The notes under the pieces are model-generated. The model saw nothing but the letters and a program-made list of their open reading frames with translations. It had not been told where the DNA came from and made no database searches. A stretch of 53,217 nucleotides of DNA from Desulfobacteraceae bacterium (GTDB taxonomy: Bacteria > Desulfobacterota > Desulfobacteria > Desulfobacterales > ETH-SRB1). Each line of letters begins with the position of its first letter. Position 1 is the stretch's first letter. Shown one piece after another: positions 41,944 through 50,013 of this stretch. Location of the stretch: positions 1 to 53,217 of the forward strand of contig JAPVVG010000216.1 of assembly GCA_028571455.1 (NCBI GenBank), in the 5' to 3' direction. A program made the position numbers and the translations under genes.

Positions 41944-43368
41944 GTGAAAAATTCTCATTTTATATCGCTTATTTTTATAATTTTTATTGGTGCCGGCATT
42001 ATGGTGCTTTTGCATTCTGATGCGGCAATCGGTTTTCAATCAAATGAAACAGGCATTGTAACCGCGTCAAGGCTTAATGTGCGACCGGAACCGGGAACCA
42101 ATAAGCCTCCAATAAAGATACTTAAAAAAGGGGCAAAGGTTACAATTTTAACGCGCCACAATAACTGGCTTAAAATCCAGCATGATGGTCAGATCGGTTA
42201 TGTTAGATATCGGAAGAATTATATTCGGATTGCCTGCGACAAAACAGTTGAGAACCTGAGCGATGTTGACGCTAAAATCAAAACAGCCAGACAAAAGGCA
42301 AAAGATATTAGCCGCAAACTGGAAAAAAAGGGAGCCGAAGTTCAGACCTTTGCCGAAAAGGAGGTTGCTATTATTGACAGTTTAAATAAGGCAGACCTTG
42401 GTCTAAACATTGCCAGAAAGCGTGTTTCAGTCTTGCGATCCGAACTCGCCTCACTTGAAACAGACATTCAGGAAGCAACTAATGGATTCAATGACCTCCG
42501 GAAAAGGATTAAAACAAGCGAAGATTATGCATCCAATCGCTTGATCGCTACCTATAAATTAAACATGATTGGTAAAATGAGCGTTCTTGCCTCAGTTGAA
42601 TCGATCAACGATTTTTTTCAACGTAAAATCGTTATGGACCAGATTCTCGCTCATGACGAAAAAATCTGGGAAAAGCTTGTAAAAAACAGGCATAGGCAAA
42701 AGCGGCTGCTGAACAGAATGGATGTTCAAAAAACAAAAAAGCTTTTGCTTGAAACAGACTTAAACAAACAAATCGACATTATGTCTAATGAAAATGAAAA
42801 ACGCTCAAAGCTCCTTGTCGATATACAAAGCAAAAAAAAGCTTGGATTAGCCGCCATTGAAGCATTAAAACAGACAGCAGCCGCTCTGGATCGGACTATC
42901 CAATCCTTTGGCCAATCCTTTACACCGACATCTAACAAGGTTAAAAAAATATCATCCGGAGTTTTTAGCTCATTTAAGGGGTTGCTTAAAATGCCTGTTA
43001 AGGGTAAAATAATATGTTTTTTTGGCCGACATACAAACAGCCAAAGCAAAACAGTAAATTTCAAAACAGGTATTGATATTAAAGCCGACAGAGGCGAACC
43101 CATATATTCGGTATATGACGGACAGATACTTTACTCCAGATGGTTTAAAGGTTATGGGAACATGATTATTATAGATCATGGAAATCATTTCTACACGCTC
43201 TATGCACATGCTGAAGAACTCTTTAAGGCAAAGGGCGATTATGTTGAGGCTGGTGAAGTTATTGCCACGGTTGGCGATACAGGTTCAATGATCGGCCCTA
43301 AACTTTATTTTGAGCTTCGCCATCACGGAAAACCGGTTAACCCGCTTGAGTGGCTACTAAAAGGTTAG
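41944..43368 (+). CDS. envC: EnvC-like M23 peptidase with SH3 and coiled-coil domains
   Basis: SH3 N-terminus, coiled coil, GIDIKADRGEPIYSVYDGQILYSRWFKGYGNMIIIDHGNHFYTLYAH. Confidence 0.9.
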   Translation: MKNSHFISLIFIIFIGAGIMVLLHSDAAIGFQSNETGIVTASRLNVRPEPGTNKPPIKILKKGAKVTILTRHNNWLKIQHDGQIGYVRYRKNYIRIACDKTVENLSDVDAKIKTARQKAKDISRKLEKKGAEVQTFAEKEVAIIDSLNKADLGLNIARKRVSVLRSELASLETDIQEATNGFNDLRKRIKTSEDYASNRLIATYKLNMIGKMSVLASVESINDFFQRKIVMDQILAHDEKIWEKLVKNRHRQKRLLNRMDVQKTKKLLLETDLNKQIDIMSNENEKRSKLLVDIQSKKKLGLAAIEALKQTAAALDRTIQSFGQSFTPTSNKVKKISSGVFSSFKGLLKMPVKGKIICFFGRHTNSQSKTVNFKTGIDIKADRGEPIYSVYDGQILYSRWFKGYGNMIIIDHGNHFYTLYAHAEELFKAKGDYVEAGEVIATVGDTGSMIGPKLYFELRHHGKPVNPLEWLLKG

Positions 43369-43421
43369 AATAAATTAAAAAATAGCAACAGTTATGCCAC
43401 TAAGGTACAACGGCCTGTAAG

Positions 43422-43482
43422 TAGTCGAGTAGTCGAGTAGTCAGCCACTCGACCAATTTCCCACTCGACAACTCGACCAATA
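43422..43482. repeat. Octamer iterons AGTCGAGT / ACTCGACC in inverted arrangement
   Basis: agtagtcgagtagtcgagtagtc...cactcgaccaatttcccactcgacaactcgacc. Confidence 0.85.
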
Positions 43483-43499
43483 TCAAAAGGAGCAACTAT

Positions 43500-44843
43500 A
43501 TGACAATAAAGAAAAAACAAAACATTAAACTTTGGTTCGTGATGATAATCGCCTTAATATTCTGGTCAATTGGGACCGGATTTTACCACGATCTTTCAGC
43601 GAACAGCGATGAGACATACAAAGGGCTTAAACTGTTTTCCGATGTCATTGAGCTGGTTGAAAAAAACTATGTTGATGAGGTTGACACAAAAAAATTAATT
43701 CAAAAGGCTGTTCAGGGAATGGTAAGCAGCCTCGACCCTCATTCTGCATTGCTTCCGCCCGAGGCTTTTGAAGAGTTGCAGATCGGGACCCATGGTGAAT
43801 TTGGCGGCATCGGTATAGTTATAACCATGCAAAAAGGGGTTATTACCGTTATATCCCCCATTGAAGGGACACCTGCTTACAAGGCAGGAATAAAGGCCGG
43901 AGATAAAATTATCAAGGTGGACGGGGAATTAACCAGGGATATGATGCTCTGGGAAGCTGTTAAGAAGATGAGAGGTCCGAAAGGAGAGAAGGTAGTTATA
44001 ACAATAATAAGGAAGGGAGCATTAAAACCGATAGATTTCGAGCTGATTCGTGATATTATTCCGATTATAAGCGTAAAATCGTTTGTTTTGCAACCCGGAT
44101 ACGGATACATCTGGATTACTAATTTTCAGGACAACACAACTGACAACCTTAAACTGGCCTTAGCAAAGCTTGAATCCGGCGATGTTCCCTTAAAAGGGCT
44201 TGTTCTCGATCTTCGAGACAATCCGGGCGGACTTCTTAACCAGTCAATTTCGGTGACAGATCTGTTTCTTGAAAAGGGTCAAATCGTATCCATCAAAGGA
44301 CGGCTGGGAAAACATACAAAAATTTTCAGGGCTCATCCAAACAAGATAAAACGGGATTATCCTATTGTTGTGCTGATTAACGGAGGAAGCGCCAGTGCAT
44401 CCGAAATTGTGGCCGGGGCGCTTCAGGATCATAAAAAAGCCATTATCATCGGGACTACCTCTTTTGGCAAAGGATCTGTTCAAACAGTAGAAGCTTTAAG
44501 AGACGGATATGGGCTTAAATTTACAATCGCCAGATATTATACCCCGAGCGGAAGATCTATTCAGGCCCAGGGTATTATACCTGATATAGAGGTAAAACAA
44601 AGAGTTATAGACCGGGAAGAGGATGATGAGGGCCTGATGAAGGAAAAGGATTTAAGAAACCATCTTGAAGCAGAGCCGGATGCAAAAAAAGATGCCGGTG
44701 AAAAAGAGGATACCAGGAAGAAACACAAACATCCTAAGGTTAAATCCATGCATGAATCCCTTACGCTTGAAGGGTTGCTTGAAGACAACCAGGTTATGCG
44801 CGCCCTTGATATCCTTAGAAGTTATAACATTTTAAGCAGTTAA
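43500..44843 (+). CDS. ctpA: Carboxy-terminal processing protease (S41)
   Basis: PDZ GIKAGDKIIKVDG, LVLDLRDNPGGLLNQ, NGGSASASEIVAGALQDHKKAIIIGTTSFGKGSVQT. Confidence 0.95.
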   Translation: MTIKKKQNIKLWFVMIIALIFWSIGTGFYHDLSANSDETYKGLKLFSDVIELVEKNYVDEVDTKKLIQKAVQGMVSSLDPHSALLPPEAFEELQIGTHGEFGGIGIVITMQKGVITVISPIEGTPAYKAGIKAGDKIIKVDGELTRDMMLWEAVKKMRGPKGEKVVITIIRKGALKPIDFELIRDIIPIISVKSFVLQPGYGYIWITNFQDNTTDNLKLALAKLESGDVPLKGLVLDLRDNPGGLLNQSISVTDLFLEKGQIVSIKGRLGKHTKIFRAHPNKIKRDYPIVVLINGGSASASEIVAGALQDHKKAIIIGTTSFGKGSVQTVEALRDGYGLKFTIARYYTPSGRSIQAQGIIPDIEVKQRVIDREEDDEGLMKEKDLRNHLEAEPDAKKDAGEKEDTRKKHKHPKVKSMHESLTLEGLLEDNQVMRALDILRSYNILSS

Positions 44844-45806
44844 ATGACTACAAAAAGAAAGAAAAGAAAAGAAAAGAAAATATTTTCCAGCAAGGATAAA
44901 GCTAAAAAAACCTATTTAAAAAAGGCGATTACAGGGCTGTCCCTGTTGATGCTGCTGGTGCTTGTCGCCGGTTTTCTGGCGCATCACTTATTGTTGCGCA
45001 AACAACCTGTGCAGCCAGCCAAAAAAATTCCAATCCATAAAACACCGGCTTTTAAAACACCTGTCTTTGAAATATATCCCAAAGAGGAAAAGGTGTTACG
45101 CAAGCCGGATTATAAACCAAAGCCTGTGCCAAAAGGTCTGCCAAAAGTGGCAATTATTATAGATGATATTGGATATGAACGAAGGGTTGCTGAAAAATTT
45201 TTAAGCCTTGATGCCGTGCTTACCTTTTCCGTGTTCCCGAACAGCCCTTTCCAGCAAAGAATTATCAGGAAAGCCCGTGCAAAAGGGTTTGAAATCATGC
45301 TTCACCTGCCTATGGAACCTGATGAATATCCTGAGGTTGACCCGGGTCCGGACGCTCTCCTTACATCTATGTCTCCTGATGAACTTATCGATCAGCTCAA
45401 TAAAAACCTGGATGCCGTTCCTTTAATTAAAGGGGTGAACAACCATATGGGTTCAAAAATGACAACCGAATCCACCCGGATGTATCAAATCTTTTCCGTG
45501 CTGAAAAAGAGAGGACTCTTTTTTGTTGATAGTCGCACAACACCTGAAAGCATTTGCAAACCCTCGGCTCGTCTGCTTCAGATTCCCTTTGCTCAACGGG
45601 ATGTCTTTCTTGATCATGTGCAGGAACCTGCTTTTATTCGCAGGCAAATAAAAGAATTGATTCGCATTGCCGAAATTCATGGCACAGCCATAGGAATTGC
45701 GCATCCGCATCTAATCACATATGAGATTTTTCGTGAAGAACTCCCCGAACTTCAAAAAAAAGTACGCCTTGTTCCTGCCTCAAGTATAGTGCAGATCATC
45801 GGTTAG
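44844..45806 (+). CDS. Divergent polysaccharide deacetylase family protein
   Basis: KVAIIIDDIGYERRVAEKFLSLDAVLTFSVFPNSP, HLPMEP, NNHMGSKMT. Confidence 0.92.
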   Translation: MTTKRKKRKEKKIFSSKDKAKKTYLKKAITGLSLLMLLVLVAGFLAHHLLLRKQPVQPAKKIPIHKTPAFKTPVFEIYPKEEKVLRKPDYKPKPVPKGLPKVAIIIDDIGYERRVAEKFLSLDAVLTFSVFPNSPFQQRIIRKARAKGFEIMLHLPMEPDEYPEVDPGPDALLTSMSPDELIDQLNKNLDAVPLIKGVNNHMGSKMTTESTRMYQIFSVLKKRGLFFVDSRTTPESICKPSARLLQIPFAQRDVFLDHVQEPAFIRRQIKELIRIAEIHGTAIGIAHPHLITYEIFREELPELQKKVRLVPASSIVQIIG

Positions 45807-45840
45807 CTCAAATACCAATCACCTGCATAAGGATTAAATA

Positions 45841-46869
45841 ATGAAAACAGGGATTATCGGTCTTCCCGGATCAGGGAAAACAACTATATTTGAAGCATTA
45901 ACCCACAATATAACGGGGCATAAGGGGGAAACCCGTATCAGCACAATCAAGGTGCCTGATAAACGTGTCGACATATTAAGCGATATGTATAAACCCAAAA
46001 AGACTATTTATGCCCAGGTCGCATATTTTTTGCCAGGCTTTCAAGGACACAGCAAAGAAACAGCAAAAGATTATAATATCTGGAATGAAGTAAGAGATTG
46101 TGACGCTTTGATACATGTGGTGCGGAATTTCAGCGGATACGGTTTTAAGCCCCCTGATCTATATAACGATTTTTTCAATTTTGAGCAGGAAATGATTCTT
46201 GCCGATCTTATTGTTGTGGAAAAACGTCTTAAGCGGATTGAATTAGAAAAACAAAGGCACAGAAAAATCGACCAGAAAGGACTTGCTCTTTTAATTGAAT
46301 CCCAAAAAAATCTTGAAAACGAAATCCCTCTTAGAAAAAATCCTGACCTTGCTTCTGCGCCCGCCCTTAAAGGTTTTGCCTTTGTTTCAGCCAAACCCAT
46401 GCTTGTTCTCTTTAATAACGAAGATGATGATGATAGCCTGCCCAATCTGAAAGATATAACTTCAAGGGAAAGTTGCATGATAATAAGGGGGAAATTAGAA
46501 CAGGAGCTTGCCGAGATGTCTGATGAAGAGGCAGAAGATTTTCTTTCAGAATTTAACATCACGGCATCTGCTATGGACAGGGTGATCAGCCAATCATACG
46601 AAGTCCAGGGACTTATATCCTTTTTTACAGTGGGTGAAGATGAGGTGAGGGCATGGACAATAAAGAAAGGAGCTTTTGCGCTTGACGCGGCAGGCATTAT
46701 CCATACAGACATGAAAAAAGGATTCATACGCGCAGAGGTAGTCTCGTATGACGATTTGATAAAGACCGGCACATATCATGAAGCAAGAAAAAAGGGTACA
46801 GTAAGGCTTGAAGGAAAAACCTACGAGGTGCAGGACGGAGATATAATCAACTTCCGCTTTAATGTTTGA
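45841..46869 (+). CDS. YchF/OLA1-like GTP-binding protein
   Basis: MKTGIIGLPGSGKTTIFEALT G1 motif and C-terminal TGS/DUF933 (GFIRAEVVSYDDLIKTGTYHEARKKGTVRLEGKTYEVQDGDIINFRF). Confidence 0.88.
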   Translation: MKTGIIGLPGSGKTTIFEALTHNITGHKGETRISTIKVPDKRVDILSDMYKPKKTIYAQVAYFLPGFQGHSKETAKDYNIWNEVRDCDALIHVVRNFSGYGFKPPDLYNDFFNFEQEMILADLIVVEKRLKRIELEKQRHRKIDQKGLALLIESQKNLENEIPLRKNPDLASAPALKGFAFVSAKPMLVLFNNEDDDDSLPNLKDITSRESCMIIRGKLEQELAEMSDEEAEDFLSEFNITASAMDRVISQSYEVQGLISFFTVGEDEVRAWTIKKGAFALDAAGIIHTDMKKGFIRAEVVSYDDLIKTGTYHEARKKGTVRLEGKTYEVQDGDIINFRFNV

Positions 46870-47117
46870 TGCGCAATACGGAAAACTGACATAAAAGTAA
46901 CTTTTCAATAAGGAACGTGGAATGGAGAATGGGGGTCGGGCCACAGCAACATATTGAGATAATATATAAAACGTTAAAATTTTGCGTTAAATAAGGCCTT
47001 AAATGGCCATTTTTAGGGCCAAAAACACACTTTTAAGAGAAGAGCCCTAATTTTTTTTAGCGGTCGTCATTAAATACCCCCCCCTTGTTATTTGACTCGC
47101 GGCTTACGGAATGCTCC

Positions 47118-47142
47118 TCAGTTTATAAGTTTATATCGTCAA
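47118..47142. repeat. 25-bp direct repeat, left copy
   Basis: tcagtttataagtttatatcgtcaa. Confidence 0.75.
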
Positions 47143-47183
47143 GTAATACCTGTGTGGCCTGCACGGAAGGGAATCGTATTTTT

Positions 47184-47858
47184 TCAGTCGATTTCTCTCC
47201 ACTTCATCAGGATCTGATCGACTGAATCTTTTACCAGGGCTCGTGCATCAAATCTGTCGTACCCTTTTGCAAGAAAGAAATCATATTCTGTCTCAGCATG
47301 TCGAATATGTGCGATTGCAGCCAATTGAATCGCTTGCTTGTCAAAAGATTTGGCGGCTGCGGTACGCCCGATACGGCCACTGTATTTTAGACAAGCGTGT
47401 TCGGCTATGCTCAATTCCCTTCCAGGCGGGCACCCTGGAAAAAGTTTGCATACTTGTTGGGCGAACTGCTTTATGTATTGTTGATCAAGCTCTGCCCGCC
47501 GTGCTGCTGCTCGTTCTACACGAAGCGCTCTAACCTCACTGTCAGCAAGACATTCTTGTTCGGCCTGTTCAAGCGCCTCGACTTCGACAAGAAGACCTTG
47601 TCTTTCATATTGTTTTCGAGCGCGGCTCCACTTTAAAACCACAGCAGATAAGGTTGAATGTTTTCGTGCACGTCGCGTCAGCGCAGCGTTACCGGCCGGC
47701 AAAAATACAAGATGATCAAGGTCGGCGCATGATAGACAGAGCGCTCCTTTGTCTTTGACGAGTGTAATCCAGGCCTTTCGTCCAAGATTTTCATGACACT
47801 CCTCACAACAGGATTCTCTGTTTGATATGAAAACTTTTATATCAAAAGTCTTTTTCAT
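47184..47858 (-). CDS. DUF2293 domain protein
   Basis: FPGCPPGRELSIAEHACLKYSGRIGRTAAAKSFDKQAIQLAAIAHIRHAETEYD. Confidence 0.82.
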   Translation of the reverse strand: MKKTFDIKVFISNRESCCEECHENLGRKAWITLVKDKGALCLSCADLDHLVFLPAGNAALTRRARKHSTLSAVVLKWSRARKQYERQGLLVEVEALEQAEQECLADSEVRALRVERAAARRAELDQQYIKQFAQQVCKLFPGCPPGRELSIAEHACLKYSGRIGRTAAAKSFDKQAIQLAAIAHIRHAETEYDFFLAKGYDRFDARALVKDSVDQILMKWREID

Positions 47859-47973
47859 GTGCTTTTCGCGTTTTGGGGTCTCGTAGTATCGGTGTCAAAA
47901 CTTGCATTGTGGATTAATGCCCAGCAATTAAGCCACTATCGTTTATTAAAACCAAGGACTTATAGGACGCCCC

Positions 47974-47998
47974 TTAGTTTATAAGTTTATATTGTCAA
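47974..47998. repeat. 25-bp direct repeat, right copy
   Basis: ttagtttataagtttatattgtcaa. Confidence 0.75.
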
Positions 47999-48278
47999 AA
48001 AGTAAATATTGATTTTCTTTTGCGATTTATTCACCGCCAATAGCCGTAGAGTTCAGTATTTGTCTAATTTATCGATGATGTTCTCAATGTCGCTAAAAAT
48101 GAAGACTCGACCTTGTGAATCGTCAAGCCTCTTATAAGCGCCCGTTAAATACCTGCCCCCACGCAAAAGTTAGGTTGTTTAGATGTTTCTTAAATTAATA
48201 TTATGGCAATTATTAAACATTTACAAAATAAAGTTTTCGATATATAAACTTACCATTATAATTTAGAGGCGTAAGCAT

Positions 48279-48485
48279 ATGAAAATATATACAATAGGTT
48301 ATGAAGGGTTGAAGCAGAAGGCTTTTTTGGCCTGGTTGCAACGCTATGAAATTAATGTAATCGCTGATGTGCGGCGCCTCCCGTTAAGCCGTAAAAAAGG
48401 TTTCTCAAAAAATAGTTTAAATGAATTGCTTGCCAAAAATAATATCGAATATATCAGTTATCGTGAGCTGGGCACCTCAAAATAG
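48279..48485 (+). pseudogene. Truncated DUF488 protein
   Basis: MKIYTIGYEGLKQKAFLAWLQRYEINVIADVRRLPLSRKKGFSKNSL ... YRELGTSK* ; ends at half the usual length. Confidence 0.7.
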
Positions 48486-49094
48486 ATGTTTCTGCCTCTG
48501 AAAAAAGTCACAGCTCAATATAATAAATATTCAGTTTTTATAGACAGGTTAAAGACACTTTATGCGGCAATGGATCAAAAATACAAAGAGGCTGCTGATT
48601 ACTATGGATTTCATTGCCAGGGCTGTGACGACAATTGCTGCCTCACCCGTTTTTATCATTATACACTTTTAGAATACCTTTATATTTTAGAGGGGTACAA
48701 CACACTTGAACCAGGACGGCAAATTGAAACAAAAAACAGGGCTATGGAGGTATGCAGGAAAACTGATGAGGCTGACGAAAAAGGCATGGCTGTGCGACTC
48801 ATGTGTCCGCTGAATTTTGATGGTTTGTGCATACTATATGACTATCGCCCAATGATATGCAGACTGCACGGCATTCCCCACGAACTACAAAATGCCGATC
48901 ATAGGGTAATGTATAGCCCTGGATGTGAGGCTTTTACAAAACAGATCAAATCAAAGGAATACTATAAGTTTGACAGGACGCCTTTTTATATAAAGATGGC
49001 TGAACTGGAAAGTGAGCTGAAAAAGGCAGGCTGTATTACGCAAAAGTTAAAAATGACTGTAGCAGAGATGCTGGTTGAGGGATTGAGGGATTAA
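48486..49094 (+). CDS. YkgJ-type Cys cluster (Zn/Fe-binding) protein
   Basis: CQGCDDNCC ... CPLNFDGLCILYDYRPMICRLHGIP ... PGC. Confidence 0.8.
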   Translation: MFLPLKKVTAQYNKYSVFIDRLKTLYAAMDQKYKEAADYYGFHCQGCDDNCCLTRFYHYTLLEYLYILEGYNTLEPGRQIETKNRAMEVCRKTDEADEKGMAVRLMCPLNFDGLCILYDYRPMICRLHGIPHELQNADHRVMYSPGCEAFTKQIKSKEYYKFDRTPFYIKMAELESELKKAGCITQKLKMTVAEMLVEGLRD

Positions 49095-49112
49095 GGGATT
49101 GAGGGATTGAAA
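49074..49112. repeat. GATTGAGG octamer array overlapping a CDS 3' end
   Basis: gttgagggattgagggattaagggattgagggattgaaat. Confidence 0.85.
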
Positions 49113-49510
49113 TAATAGTGCTAATTTTTTTGATTATAAATACCATATATAGCGTTTATATAGACATGGCTATCCAGATATAGTTTATGATTCTTTTGGC
49201 ATGTAACTAATTGCAAATTTTGCAATTTTGTTATTTAAAAGTTCTTGACAAGTAAAATGCTAAGTGATATTAAAAACATCTGGAATGAAGCTGAGATATC
49301 TTGCTGATTTTACAGGATATACTCAGTTTAATGATGTTCCATTTTTGTTGATACTTTTGTTAAGAAAATTTCTGTAAATACTATTTAATCCGGCTAAATA
49401 CTTAACTTTTGAGCCGTTATTATGAAGGGAGGTGCAAAAAACATTTAGAAAAAAATTGACTGGAATTTTGCAACAACAATCTTACAAAGCAAAATTAGGA
49501 GGTATGATTA

Positions 49511-49945
49511 ATGCCAAGTTTTGTAATTGATGAAAAATGTGATGGTTGCAAAGGCGGGGACAAAACAGCCTGCATGTACATTTGTCCAAACGACCTTATG
49601 GTCCTGGACCCCAATGCTATGAAGGCTTATAACCAGGAGCCTAACCAGTGCTGGGAATGTTTCTCATGCGTAAAGATTTGCCCCACCCAGGCTATTGAAG
49701 TTAGAGGTTATTCTGATTTTGTGCCTCTGGGAAGCAGTGTAATGCCTATGCTGGGAACCGAAGATGTTATGTGGACCTGCAAGTTTAGAAACGGACTTAT
49801 TAAACGGTTTAAATTCCCGATCCGTACTACTCCTGAAGGCGCCGCCAATGCTTATCCGGATTTAAAAGGAAAAGATCTCGACAGTGAAGTGCTTTCGACG
49901 GAAGAGGCAGATGGGTACACTCTTAAAACACCCCAAACTGTTTAA
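49511..49945 (+). CDS. aprB: Adenylylsulfate reductase beta subunit
   Basis: MPSFVIDEKCDGCKGGDKTACMYICPNDLMVLD and second [4Fe-4S] motif CWECFSCVKICPTQAIEVRGY. Confidence 0.98.
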   Translation: MPSFVIDEKCDGCKGGDKTACMYICPNDLMVLDPNAMKAYNQEPNQCWECFSCVKICPTQAIEVRGYSDFVPLGSSVMPMLGTEDVMWTCKFRNGLIKRFKFPIRTTPEGAANAYPDLKGKDLDSEVLSTEEADGYTLKTPQTV

Positions 49946-50013
49946 AACGGGATGTAGTTTCTGAAGAACCAGTAATTGACAAATTCATGAATTATATTTA
50001 AGGAGGATGCAAT

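Noticed and set aside
43422-43482. Target-site duplication for the octamer array
   Set aside because: Flanks inspected; no matching direct repeat could be seen.
46071-46772. 233-aa minus-strand ORF opposite the ychF-like gene
   Set aside because: Ser-rich antisense shadow ORF with no family resemblance; the plus-strand gene is clear.
48483-48485. Pyrrolysine or other amber recoding at TAG
   Set aside because: DUF488 homology ends before the TAG and the downstream ORF has its own ATG and complete domain; no pyl genes in the window. Kept only as a low-probability alternative.
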